Source of the DNA: an uncultured Collinsella sp. | Lineage (GTDB): Bacteria; Actinomycetota; Coriobacteriia; Coriobacteriales; Coriobacteriaceae | Reading direction: 5' to 3' | NCBI GenBank assembly: GCA_958407465.1 | Contig: CATYIV010000007.1 | Location: 1 to 64,000 of the forward strand | DNA length: 64,000 nt | In this document: piece after piece, positions 35,322 to 44,058 of the stretch | Layout of the letters: every line of letters starts with the position of its first letter | Numbering within the stretch: position 1 is the stretch's first letter | The notes under the pieces: generated by a model | What the model was told of the DNA's origin: nothing | The model's input: only the letters and a program-made list of their open reading frames with translations | Databases searched by the model: none | Made by a program: the position numbers and the translations under genes

Positions 35322-36788
35322 ATGAACGAAAACGAACTGACCGGTCTGCTCGAGTCTTTAAGGCGCATGGGCTCGGACGATCTTAACGTCGAGGTCAAGG
35401 AGAGCGCCACGACGCTTTCCCGCGACGTATGGGAAACGGTCAGCGCTTTCGCAAACACCGCCGGCGGCATCATCGTGCTCGGAGTGAGTGAGCGCGCGGG
35501 TTTTGTTCCAGTTGCAAACTTTGAGACCGAGAAAGTGCTCAACCAATTCGTGGCGGGCATGGGCGATGCCGGCGGTCGCGGAAAGCTGGCCAATCCGCCC
35601 AAATACACCATTGAGCGCGTGGAGCTCCAGGGCACCGTGGTTCTGGTCATCACGATTGAGGAGCTCGACCCGTCGAGCAAGCCTTGCTATGTCATAGAGC
35701 GGGGCGCTCAAGGTGGCAGCTACAAACGCATCGATGACAAAGATGTCCCGCTTTCGTCGACCGAGGTTTTGGCACTGTCGTCATATGAACGGACGAGTCC
35801 TAGCGATCGCGATGCGGTGCCCGGCACGAGTGTGAGCGATCTCGACGAGTCGCTGGTCGACCGCACGATAGATCGGGCTTTCTCGTTGACGCCTCGGGCA
35901 ATGCGCGGCGCGCCGGACAAACAAACGAAGCTGGAGCGCCTAAATTTCCTTGATTCCCGGGGCAATGTCACCAAGGCTGGACTCCTAGTTGCGGGCACCT
36001 ACCCTCAGCAGTTTTATCCCAAGCTCTTTATCGACATGGCTGTCTATGCGGGGACCCGGAAAGGCACGGCGGGGTCGCTGAGGTTCATGGACCGCGCAAT
36101 CTGTGAGGGAACGTTGGGCGAGATGATTTCGGATGCTGTCGCGGCCGTCGCCAAGAATTTGCGGCGAACCTCGACCGTCCAAGGCGTCTCGCGTGTCGAC
36201 TCGCTGGAGATTCCCGAGGAGGTTCTGCGCGAGGCAATCGCCAACGCCGTAATCCATCGAGAATACGGGGATCGGTTCTGTGGACAATCGATTGCCGTCG
36301 ACGTCTTTGACGATCGTGTCGAGGTGACGAATCCTGGCGGCCTTTACGGGGAAAAGACTCGCGAGAACTTGTTTGACGGCAGCTCCCGATGCCGTAACGC
36401 GACGCTCGTGAAACTCATGTCGATTGTCCCGCTGCCGGATGGCGCAGGTTCGCCGGCTGAGGGCAATGGCTCGGGCATCCCGATGATGATCGATGCCATG
36501 CGCGCGCATGGTCTGGCCGAGCCTCTGTTCTGCCCGGGGTTCGATCGGTTCAAGGTCGTACTTTACCGTTCAAAGATCGAGCCGGTCGATCATGGCGGGG
36601 GCTTAATTGTGACGGCACTCAAACACTACGGCGAGCTGGGGACGCGTGAGCTGGCAGAACGCACGGGGCTTACAATTTCCCAGGTTAGGTCGCGCGTCAA
36701 CGCGCTCATTGCTCAAGGCGAGCTTGAGCCCACGGCGCCGGCGACGAGCCGCAACCGCAAGTATCGACTGTCAGGGCGCGTGGAATAA
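35322..36788 (+). CDS. AlbA_2/Schlafen-like DNA-binding protein with HATPase-like domain
   Basis: 488 residues. An AlbA_2 domain at about residues 15-135 includes NVEVKESATTLSRDVWETVSAFANTAGGIIVLGV. A divergent HATPase-type domain lies at about 230-400, with LREAIANAVIHREYG and the nucleotide-pocket region VFDDRVEVTNPGGLYGE. A C-terminal winged helix follows (about 425-480: GELGTRELAERTGLTISQVRSRVNALIAQGEL). This order is typical of the RecG-like/ATP-binding transcriptional regulators found in accessory regions and some defence loci. The repeat array upstream could be its own operator. AAAGGA lies seven bases before the ATG at 35322. Confidence 0.82.
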   Translation: MNENELTGLLESLRRMGSDDLNVEVKESATTLSRDVWETVSAFANTAGGIIVLGVSERAGFVPVANFETEKVLNQFVAGMGDAGGRGKLANPPKYTIERVELQGTVVLVITIEELDPSSKPCYVIERGAQGGSYKRIDDKDVPLSSTEVLALSSYERTSPSDRDAVPGTSVSDLDESLVDRTIDRAFSLTPRAMRGAPDKQTKLERLNFLDSRGNVTKAGLLVAGTYPQQFYPKLFIDMAVYAGTRKGTAGSLRFMDRAICEGTLGEMISDAVAAVAKNLRRTSTVQGVSRVDSLEIPEEVLREAIANAVIHREYGDRFCGQSIAVDVFDDRVEVTNPGGLYGEKTRENLFDGSSRCRNATLVKLMSIVPLPDGAGSPAEGNGSGIPMMIDAMRAHGLAEPLFCPGFDRFKVVLYRSKIEPVDHGGGLIVTALKHYGELGTRELAERTGLTISQVRSRVNALIAQGELEPTAPATSRNRKYRLSGRVE

Positions 36789-36888
36789 ATGCGTTAGTGG
36801 ACGAGGCGACCCAATAATCGACCCTCAATTGGCGCCCACTAAGGTAAAGCGGTTGTTACTCAGTCGACGGTGATGCTAAAGACTCGGC

Positions 36889-37380
36889 TTACGCCGGCAT
36901 GGCCCCGAACCCGTCCATCAAGAACAGCCTAAGAACCAGCTTGATGACATATCCCGGTTTGACTTCAGCCGCGTCAAAGACGTGGCGCTCGGCGAGCTCG
37001 CTGCAGTATGCATAGATGTCGCGGATAAGGTCCGCGCCCGAAAGCGTAAACATGTAGCCTGCCTCTGAAAGCGCATTGGGCGCGGCAGGCAACTTGGCTA
37101 TGCGGCAGAACGTTTGCAGGTCGGGCGCCATAACGTTCTGGTAGTCGAGGTGGCCGCTGGCATCCTGTGCGGCAAGCTCCAATTGGCGCACGAAATCCAG
37201 CGCCGCTGCCAGCACAAAGCTCGGCGTAGGCGCGTTGACGTCCTCCGTGCTCGCCACGAGCCTGCCCGCTGCCTGCGTGACAAGCCAGGCGACCTCGCGC
37301 TGGCAGCGCACGGCCTTGCGCGTCACCGGCTTGATGGACGAAGAAGAAACGCTCCCCTTAGGCGGATTCGAAACAGCCAC
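36889..37380 (-). CDS. Conserved-looking protein of unknown function
   Basis: 163 residues, not recognised. After a Ser/Lys-rich start it seems largely helical: TRKAVRCQREVAWLVTQAAGRLVA, then FVLAAALDFVRQLELAA, and a C-terminal hydrophobic helix VIKLVLRLFLMD. No signal peptide, clear membrane segment or metal motif is visible. GGGAGGG four bases before a GTG supports the start. It is on the opposite strand to its neighbours in an accessory patch between a Schlafen-like regulator and an HNH nuclease. Confidence 0.65.
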   Translation of the reverse strand: MAVSNPPKGSVSSSSIKPVTRKAVRCQREVAWLVTQAAGRLVASTEDVNAPTPSFVLAAALDFVRQLELAAQDASGHLDYQNVMAPDLQTFCRIAKLPAAPNALSEAGYMFTLSGADLIRDIYAYCSELAERHVFDAAEVKPGYVIKLVLRLFLMDGFGAMPA

Positions 37381-37595
37381 AAGACCCTCCCATGAACGAC
37401 CCGGCCCAACAAGCCCGGATGAAACACGTGCTACATCAGTATACAGGGGAGTGGGATGGCGGGGTACGAGCGCGCCAACGGCAAACCGAGAGCATCAACG
37501 ATGTGCCGATCACGGAATGAGATCTCGTAATAATTGACTCTCGGTCATATTATTGAGGGGCATGACTCGCGTTCGTATGGTTGTAGGTGCTGGCG

Positions 37596-38678
37596 ATGAA
37601 CGACATTGACCTTGCTGTTCCGTTGATGAATGGACCAAGCTATGACCGTGCCTGCAGTCTTGTGCCTTCTGAATACGTTGAGGCATGGGAGTGGTTTCTG
37701 GGTGAGGAGCAGCGCGGCGGCGTTTGGACCAGCCTTCCGCACCACACCAAGGAAGATAGCCCTCAGTATCAGTATCGTTTGAGAATTGGCTCGGACTTCT
37801 TTCCCGTAACGCGGGATTCAGGGATCTTCTGGCCGGGCCAGGATCGGGTGAAGCAAGATCCCAATAAGATCTTTGCGCTCTCGGTCCATAACTCCAAAAA
37901 GAGCTTCTACACCGATGTGCCTCCGCTCTATTTGGACGATGGTACGTGGGTCATTAAGTACTCGGTTCAAGCGCCGGGTACCGTTGGTTTTCGAGACCAG
38001 AATTACAACCGTAAAATGCTCAACTGCATGGAATGTGGCGTCCCAGTCGGAGTCATATTTGCAACCGAGGTGGGCTATAAGGTGCTCGGCCTTGCGTTTG
38101 TTGAGCGGTTCGAGCCCGAAAACGGATGGTTTGTTCTGCACGGTCCTGTTCATAAAGGCGGACCGGACCCACGTTTTGCACCCGACATGAGTTATCTGAA
38201 GCGCATGCCCGTCGATATTGAGTTTGCCGGACAGGGTGCGACCGACGACGAAAAGGTCCGCTATGCGTTAAGGCGCGAGCGATTGGGGCAACAATGGTTC
38301 CGCAAGCAGCTCGTTGCCGCCTATGACGGCCGTTGTGCGGTGTCGGACTGCGGCGTCAGCGAAGCTCTGGAGGCTGCACATATCGAGAATTACTCGGGAC
38401 CCAAATCGCAGGTTGCCAGCAACGGCATTCTGCTTCGGCGCGATCTTCATTCCCTATTTGATGCTCACCTGATTTCGTTTGAGCCTGTTTGCGGCGAATA
38501 TCGGCTGTGCGGATCGTACCTGCTGGATAAGACCGACTACGTTTCCTTTGCGGGTGCGACGCTAAGGCAGCCGAATGAGCGTCAGTGGCGACCCAATACG
38601 GTGTTTCTTGAGGCCCATCGCATTGAGTTCGATCGCTCGGAAAAGAAGCGTGAAAAGGCGGGGCTTCTGCCGTATTAG
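37596..38678 (+). CDS. HNH endonuclease
   Basis: 360 residues. The HNH core is complete at the C-terminus: H262 in AAHIENYSG, N276 in ASNGILL and H285 in RDLHSLFDAHL. It is preceded by the family's FRKQLVAAYDGRCAVSDCGVSEALEA block with zinc-candidate cysteines. The N-terminal 220 residues are not recognised; they might be a DNA-reading module as in McrA-type modification-dependent enzymes, but this is a guess. No methyltransferase is adjacent, which favours a stand-alone or modification-dependent enzyme. The start is uncertain: the ATG at 37596 has only a weak AGG upstream, and a GTG at 37587 is possible. Confidence 0.8.
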   Translation: MNDIDLAVPLMNGPSYDRACSLVPSEYVEAWEWFLGEEQRGGVWTSLPHHTKEDSPQYQYRLRIGSDFFPVTRDSGIFWPGQDRVKQDPNKIFALSVHNSKKSFYTDVPPLYLDDGTWVIKYSVQAPGTVGFRDQNYNRKMLNCMECGVPVGVIFATEVGYKVLGLAFVERFEPENGWFVLHGPVHKGGPDPRFAPDMSYLKRMPVDIEFAGQGATDDEKVRYALRRERLGQQWFRKQLVAAYDGRCAVSDCGVSEALEAAHIENYSGPKSQVASNGILLRRDLHSLFDAHLISFEPVCGEYRLCGSYLLDKTDYVSFAGATLRQPNERQWRPNTVFLEAHRIEFDRSEKKREKAGLLPY

Positions 38679-38800
38679 CGTATTTGGCTTTGGCATTCTT
38701 TGACGATCGTGTTGTTTGATCGGATCGCGTGGCGATGCAATCTCGCGCACGCCTGCCGGTACATGCTCTTCCTGTTTTGTATAGCGAGAGGGGAGCGTGT

Positions 38801-39085
38801 ATGAGCTGGCGAGGCGATATTGCGATGGGGAAGTACGGAAAACTGCCGTGTGCCCTTATAGACAACAATATGTTTCCGAGCGTAGAGGTTGATTGCGGGT
38901 CGTTTGTCGTCACCTGCCCTTGCTGCGGCTCGCAAATACCGTGTCTCGACATTCGGTTCATCGATGCGCGCGACAGGCTCAGCGACGAAGTGAGAAAACG
39001 GACAGGCGTTCATATGCCGGTGTATCCGGAGAAATGCCCTGTTTGTGGCCTCGATATCGTGTACGACGCCGGCGACGAGGGATAG
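38801..39085 (+). CDS. Small zinc-ribbon protein
   Basis: 94 residues. Two cysteine pairs, CPCC and CPVC, about 40 residues apart, suggest one zinc ribbon; between them is a charged helix (DARDRLSDEVRKRTG). The function is unknown; such small ribbons often bind nucleic acids or partner proteins. GAGAGGGGAG lies before the ATG at 38801. It is downstream of the HNH gene by 122 bp on the same strand. Confidence 0.7.
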   Translation: MSWRGDIAMGKYGKLPCALIDNNMFPSVEVDCGSFVVTCPCCGSQIPCLDIRFIDARDRLSDEVRKRTGVHMPVYPEKCPVCGLDIVYDAGDEG

Positions 39086-39123
39086 GTGATGCGGAGGAGC
39101 TGACTGTGAAGGCCTCTTCGTCT

Positions 39124-39810
39124 CTACAAATAAATCCCCTCACCGAGCTGCTTGTGGAACTCGGCGTGATGGTCGCGTGCCCAGGTAAAGAGCGCCTGGT
39201 CAAAGTCGGTGCGCGTGGTCGGGACGCCAAAGACGCCGGCAACTTCGACGCGCACAAACTCCAGTGCCGGCAGCTTGTTGATGGCAGTGAGGGCAAACGG
39301 GGACGAGGGCTCCTCGAACAGATAGCGACTGCCTTGCAGCGCGTCGCAACTGGTGCACGTGTTGCCGAGCGACGGGGCTTTGGAGGCTCGCGCGCCTACG
39401 GGCTTGTAGCCGCAGCGCTTATGAAGGTAGTCGCGGATTTCGCCCGGCACGCAGCCAAGAGCGGGCACGATGGCGAGTGCGTTGGCGTTGGCCGTGTCGA
39501 TGGCAATGTGCCCGGCTTCGTTGGGCGCGTGCGCGATGGTGATGCTCTCGTCGTTATCGGTTCGATAGGGAATGCCGAAGGCCGCGACCGAGGTCTCTTT
39601 GTGACACTTCCAGCACTCGCGCTCGCCCAGTACTAGATATATATACGGCGCTGAGGGGTCGAATCGGTCAACACCGGGCAGCCACTCGGCAAAGGGCTCG
39701 GGGTTGACGCCGCTGGGTACATACCAGATCTTCTTGGTCCGGTCCCATTTGGCGCCCAACGCCTTGGCTTCTTCTTTGTGCGAAAAGGGAACGTCGAGCT
39801 CGGTGCGCAT
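39124..39810 (-). CDS. DUF5710-type protein with zinc-like cysteine pairs
   Basis: 228 residues. The N-terminus (ELDVPFSHKEEAKALGAKWDRTKKIWYVPSG) matches the small DUF5710 domain, also found at the start of TraC-type primases and plasmid proteins, where it is thought to bind nucleic acid. The rest holds CWKCHKE and CTSCDAL pairs and is not recognised. AAGGAG precedes the ATG at 39810. Domains of this kind are common on mobile elements, so the gene adds to the accessory look of 35-40 kb. Confidence 0.75.
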   Translation of the reverse strand: MRTELDVPFSHKEEAKALGAKWDRTKKIWYVPSGVNPEPFAEWLPGVDRFDPSAPYIYLVLGERECWKCHKETSVAAFGIPYRTDNDESITIAHAPNEAGHIAIDTANANALAIVPALGCVPGEIRDYLHKRCGYKPVGARASKAPSLGNTCTSCDALQGSRYLFEEPSSPFALTAINKLPALEFVRVEVAGVFGVPTTRTDFDQALFTWARDHHAEFHKQLGEGIYL

Positions 39811-40081
39811 GGTGGCTCCTTGGTGCTGCAGGTGTAAGTGGCTCAAAGATACCGCAGGGTGTGGACGTTGTGGCGTTTTGCCGAGAAGCTGCGGCTCGGA
39901 TGGGTTCGAGACGCGTTGGTCTCGGCCTCGGTGGCTATTGAGCGGTTGGAGCAGCTTGCGGCGCAGTTTTGTGCCTGGCTATTGTTGATGTTGGGGTATT
40001 GAATTTGTTTGGCAGCCATTCGTCAGGTGAATTGATGTTACGTTGCGATGACGGTTGGAGTTGCCAGCGGATTTGGCGACA
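39811..40081. other. Intergenic region with no recognised feature
   Basis: Holds the promoter side of the DUF5710 gene. A 47-codon frame (39859-40002) has no good ribosome site and is not called. Confidence 0.5.
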
Positions 40082-40120
40082 TAAAACAAAACAGCTCAGA
40101 GACATAGCCTCTGAGCTGTG
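40082..40120 (-). terminator. Terminator of tRNA-Val
   Basis: On the minus strand ACAGCTCAGAG and CTCTGAGCTGT (within 40091-40118) form an 11-bp perfect stem followed by TTTGTTTT. Confidence 0.9.
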
Positions 40121-40126
40121 AACATT

Positions 40127-40201
40127 TGGTGGGCGTTAGAAGATTTGAACTTCTGACCTCTTCCGTGTCAGGGAAGCGCTCTCCCCCTGAGCTAAACGCC
40201 C
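40127..40201 (-). tRNA. tRNA-Val (anticodon GAC)
   Basis: On the minus strand the acceptor stem GGGCGTT pairs with AACGCCC, followed by the encoded ACCA end. The D-arm is GCTCAGGGGGAGAGC. The anticodon stem CTTCC/GGAAG carries the loop CTGACAC, giving anticodon GAC. The T-arm has GTTCAAATC. The length is 75 nt with CCA. Confidence 0.97.
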
Positions 40202-40230
40202 GATCAAGGGTGCGCAAGCGCGCAAGGGAT

Positions 40231-40259
40231 AATATAACGGAGCCTGAACTCGGTGGCAA
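40231..40259 (-). promoter_or_regulatory. Promoter of tRNA-Val
   Basis: On the minus strand TTGCCA (40259-40254), a 17-bp spacer, and TATATT (40236-40231), about 30 bases upstream of the tRNA. Confidence 0.75.
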
Positions 40260-40490
40260 GAACATTTTTAAAAATCGCTTACATTGTGGAATTCGGGGGC
40301 TCTGTCATATCCATTTCAAAAGAGCCTGCTGCCGCGATTTGGCTGTCGCATAATGCAAAGCCATTGCGGTATCGAGCTATGGAAAGACGTCTGCGGAATT
40401 GTCCTACCGATAAACGGACAAGCCTCCGGCTGGTGCCTTCGCCGTGGTAAGGTAAGCCGAATTGCTTCCAGACTGTTTCGGGGGAGTGGA

Positions 40491-41513
40491 ATGAGCAAAG
40501 AGTGTGTCGAGCAGGTCGAAGGCGCGGGGGCTTCGGTGCCGATGACCGATATATCGAACATTGATGTGCCCGAGGGCACCGACGAGCTCAGCCGCGGCAC
40601 CCGCCGTGCATGGCGCAATCGCCTGAACAGCGCTTCGACGCGCAAGTTGATCACGGGCGTCTTGGCCACGCTGGTGGGCGGTTCGTTTTGGGGCCTCTCG
40701 GGCACTAGCGCGAGTTTTTTGTTCGATACCTACCACGTCGATACCCTGTGGCTCATGAGCGTGCGTCAGATTCTCGCCGGTCTGCTGTTTATGGTCGTGG
40801 TCGTCACGCGCGATCGTGCGCGCCTGGTCAAGCTGTGGACCACGCCTGCCGACCGCAAGCAGTTGCTGCTCTTTACTGCCTTTGGCCTGCTCTTTAATCA
40901 GTTTTGTTATCTTTCGGCCGTGCGCCTGACCAATGCCGGAACGGCGACGGTGCTTCAGTGCCTGCAGCTCGTTATCATCATGGGCTACGCCTGCGTGACC
41001 GATCGCCGCATGCCGCGTACTCGCGAAGTCGTCGGCATTGGCCTGGCTCTGGGTGGAACCTTTTTAATCGCCACCGGCGGCGACCCCACCAGCCTGAATA
41101 TCTCGCCGCTTGGCCTGACAGCAGGTCTTATGTGTGCGGTCAGCGCCGCGTGTATGGCGGTGATTCCCGCCAAGATCCTGCCCGAATACGGTAGCCCCAT
41201 CGTCACGGGCTCGGCAATGCTCACGGCGGGCGTGGTCTCATGTGTCTTCGTGCAGCCCTGGGCGCATATGCCGGCGCTCGATGCCGCCGGTATCGAGGCG
41301 CTCGCGGTGTTCGTGGTTATCGGCTCGTTTTTTGCTTACATGCTCTATATGCAGGGCGTTAAGGACATCGGCTCGGTGCGTGCGAGCCTCATCGGAACTG
41401 TGGAGCCGGTTTCGGCGACCATCACCAGCGCCGTTATGCTGGGCACGGTGTTTTTGCCGACCGACCTTATCGGCTTTGCCATGATCATCGTGATGATGTT
41501 CCTCACGGTGTAG
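40491..41513 (+). CDS. EamA/DMT-family transporter
   Basis: 340 residues. After a soluble N-terminus of about 60 residues, two EamA repeats give ten membrane segments, starting LITGVLATLVGGSFWGLSGT. It resembles the 13.7-kb EamA protein in overall design (both have AYMLYMQG/AYVLYMQG near the same place) but is not adjacent to catabolic genes. Export of amino acids or metabolites is the family's usual role; the substrate is unknown. GGGGGAG precedes the ATG at 40491; the longer frame back to 40284 has no support. Confidence 0.86.
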   Translation: MSKECVEQVEGAGASVPMTDISNIDVPEGTDELSRGTRRAWRNRLNSASTRKLITGVLATLVGGSFWGLSGTSASFLFDTYHVDTLWLMSVRQILAGLLFMVVVVTRDRARLVKLWTTPADRKQLLLFTAFGLLFNQFCYLSAVRLTNAGTATVLQCLQLVIIMGYACVTDRRMPRTREVVGIGLALGGTFLIATGGDPTSLNISPLGLTAGLMCAVSAACMAVIPAKILPEYGSPIVTGSAMLTAGVVSCVFVQPWAHMPALDAAGIEALAVFVVIGSFFAYMLYMQGVKDIGSVRASLIGTVEPVSATITSAVMLGTVFLPTDLIGFAMIIVMMFLTV

Positions 41514-41662
41514 TTGACGCCGCCGCCAAGACAGAAAAGGTGTTGTGCCGCATTTTCGCCAATTGATGTCCGTGTCTGGAGTTTAGCTGTCGATGCTCAA
41601 AATGCCATAAACTAGTAACGTTATGGACTTTTTCATTGCGACTCAATTGCGAGGATTTCTTT

Positions 41663-43975
41663 ATGGCTGGTAATCACTTTAAGGGCAGCGATAGCGGCCG
41701 TCCTGCAGTTCCGCCGCGTCCGAACGGGGCTGGTAAGGCCGGCACGCCGGGCGACGCTGGACAGGGCGGCTCCGGTAAGCGCGTGTCCCCGGGCGAGACG
41801 GCGATGTTTACCGCTCTGTACGAGCAGTCTCAAAAGGCAAAAAAGACCGGCCGTGCAAGAGGGAATGTCTTTGCGGGCGGTGCAACCTCCGCGTCGCAGC
41901 CGAGCGGGGCTCCTTCGGTACCTGCGAACAACGCAGGTGCTGCCAACGCCGCGAATGCCGCCGGCAACGTTAATGCCGGCAAGGCCGACAACAATACTCC
42001 CTCTGCCGGTGGCGCGGGGCTTACGGGTAACCTTGGCACGATCTACACCGGCGCCTCCGAGACTGGCACGTTCGCCCGCCTGGATGATAGCGGTGCCGAG
42101 TTTGCGGGCTCGGGTTCCAAGGAAGATTATTACGATTTTGGCTTGAACTACGGTAGCGACGCTTCGTCGAGTTCGACCTCTGACGGTCTGGTCCGTCATC
42201 GCCATCGCAAGGGCGAGGGCAAGAAGCGTCACACTGGTGCCATTATTGCCACTGTAGTCGCGGTGCTTCTCGTTGTGCTTGGCGCAAGCGGCTTTATGCT
42301 GCTTAACTCGGCAAAGACCGTAAAGAGCGAAGCGAAGGAGGCTGTCGAGATCGTCGGTGGCCTTAAGGACAAGGTCACGTCGGGCGATTTTTCGACGCTG
42401 CCTGACGACGCGGAGAAGATCGATGAACTCTGCGACAGCATGAAGGCGGAGACTTCGAGCCCGCTGTGGACGGCAGCTTCGTTTATCCCGGTGTATGGCA
42501 GTGACATCAACGCAGCCCGCACCATGATTGATGCCCTGTCCGATGTCTCGAGCAACGCGCTGGTTCCCATGGCCGACAACCTTTCGCAGGCCACGCCCGG
42601 CAAGCTGTTCCAGGACGGCATGATTAACGTGTCCGCGCTGCAGGCGGTCGCCGATTCGCTTTCCAGCAGCTCGAAGGTGTTCAAGAGCGCCAACGAGAAG
42701 GTCCAGGGCATTGGCGATACTCATATTTCCCAGGTGACCGAGCTGGTCGATAAGGCCAAGGACGGCTTTGCCACCCTCAACGGTGCGGTTGACGCGGCGG
42801 AGAAGGTCGCCCCCGTCCTTCCCCAGATGCTCGGCGCCAACGGCCAGACGCGCAACTACCTTATGTACGCCATGAACAACGTCGAGATTCGTGCCTGCGG
42901 CGGCTTTGGCGGTTCGCAGGGCCTGATTTCGGTCACCGACGGTCAGATGTCGATTGGCGAGTTTGTTCCCCGCATTGGACTCAGCGAGGATGAGGCGGTC
43001 GAGAGCGTCGACGAAGAGGATGAGGCGCTGTTCGGCAACCACAGCAACCTGTACAACTCGGGCAATACCTATTCGCCTGATTGGCCCCGCAACTCGCAGC
43101 GTGTCGCCGCGCTGTGGAAGTCCCAGTATGGACAGGACGTTGATGGCGTCATCGGTATCGACCCGGTGTTCCTGCAGTATCTGCTGGGCCTGGTCGGTAA
43201 CGTGTCACTGCCCGACGGAACGGTTGTCGACGGCACCAACGCCGCAAAGGTCCTCATGCATGATGTGTACTGGAACTATCCGGTCGAGGAGTCGGACGGC
43301 ATCTTTGCATCCGTCGCCAGCGCTGCCTTCGACAAGGTCCTTGGCGGTATCGGCGATGTCGATGTTACGAAGCTTGTCAGCGCCGTTGAGCGCGGTGCCG
43401 AAGAGGGCCGCCTGATCGCGTGGATGAGAAACGATGATGAGCAGAATGCCATCAAAGAGACAGGCATTGACGCTTCGCTGCCCGATCCGGATGATCCGAG
43501 TGCCGATCCCGTTGCCGGCGTTTACTTTAACAACCTGAGCTTCTCCAAGCTCGACTGGTATCTGAACGCCGACACTCAGATTGGTCAGGGCATCAAGAAC
43601 GGTGACGGCACGTGCTCCTATCGCATCACCGTTACCCTGACGAACATCATGACGCAGGAGGAGGCTGGCAAGTTGCCCGACTACGTTGCGGCGAGCGCAC
43701 CCGATGCCGCGCGTGACGACGAGCGTCTGAATGTCTCGTTGTTTGCCCCGACGGGTGGCAACATCAGTGACCTTACGGTTGAGGGTACCCAGTTTGGTCT
43801 TGGTGCCGCTACGTGGCATGGAATCCCCTTCTATTCGGGCACCGTTGACCTGCATGCTGGCGAGACGACGACTATCACGTATACGCTGACCACGTCGGCC
43901 GAGGCGGGGGACAAGCCGCTTACGCTGCGTCAGACCCCTACATGCCAGGCGGCTCGCGACAGCGCGTCGGCGTAG
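41663..43975 (+). CDS. DUF4012-family membrane-anchored protein
   Basis: 770 residues. Residues 1-190 are low-complexity (Gly, Ala, Asn, Ser) and presumably cytoplasmic and disordered. A Lys/His/Arg-rich stretch leads into one membrane helix at about 192-213. The extracellular rest includes the DUF4012 core: ARTMIDALSDVSSNALVPMADNL, YLMYAMNNVEIRACGGFGGSQGL and the long region to about residue 740. In other bacteria the family occurs near cell-surface polysaccharide or LytR-CpsA-Psr genes, and a role in the envelope is plausible. GAGGATT precedes the ATG at 41663. It lies 83 bp upstream of glmM, which makes UDP-GlcNAc precursors. Confidence 0.82.
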   Translation: MAGNHFKGSDSGRPAVPPRPNGAGKAGTPGDAGQGGSGKRVSPGETAMFTALYEQSQKAKKTGRARGNVFAGGATSASQPSGAPSVPANNAGAANAANAAGNVNAGKADNNTPSAGGAGLTGNLGTIYTGASETGTFARLDDSGAEFAGSGSKEDYYDFGLNYGSDASSSSTSDGLVRHRHRKGEGKKRHTGAIIATVVAVLLVVLGASGFMLLNSAKTVKSEAKEAVEIVGGLKDKVTSGDFSTLPDDAEKIDELCDSMKAETSSPLWTAASFIPVYGSDINAARTMIDALSDVSSNALVPMADNLSQATPGKLFQDGMINVSALQAVADSLSSSSKVFKSANEKVQGIGDTHISQVTELVDKAKDGFATLNGAVDAAEKVAPVLPQMLGANGQTRNYLMYAMNNVEIRACGGFGGSQGLISVTDGQMSIGEFVPRIGLSEDEAVESVDEEDEALFGNHSNLYNSGNTYSPDWPRNSQRVAALWKSQYGQDVDGVIGIDPVFLQYLLGLVGNVSLPDGTVVDGTNAAKVLMHDVYWNYPVEESDGIFASVASAAFDKVLGGIGDVDVTKLVSAVERGAEEGRLIAWMRNDDEQNAIKETGIDASLPDPDDPSADPVAGVYFNNLSFSKLDWYLNADTQIGQGIKNGDGTCSYRITVTLTNIMTQEEAGKLPDYVAASAPDAARDDERLNVSLFAPTGGNISDLTVEGTQFGLGAATWHGIPFYSGTVDLHAGETTTITYTLTTSAEAGDKPLTLRQTPTCQAARDSASA

Positions 43976-44058
43976 GGTTTTTCTGGTAGCGCAGATAATC
44001 GAGTACCATTTTGGGGCGGACAGGCAATCTGTCCGCCCCTATTTTGTAAGGAGAGCGC

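Noticed and set aside
39859-40002. 47-codon frame with protein-like composition
   Set aside because: GTG start with the possible ribosome site directly abutting it; no recognisable family.
40127-40201. tRNA-Val as an attachment site for the neighbouring accessory patch
   Set aside because: No integrase and no duplicated tRNA 3' end was found in the window.
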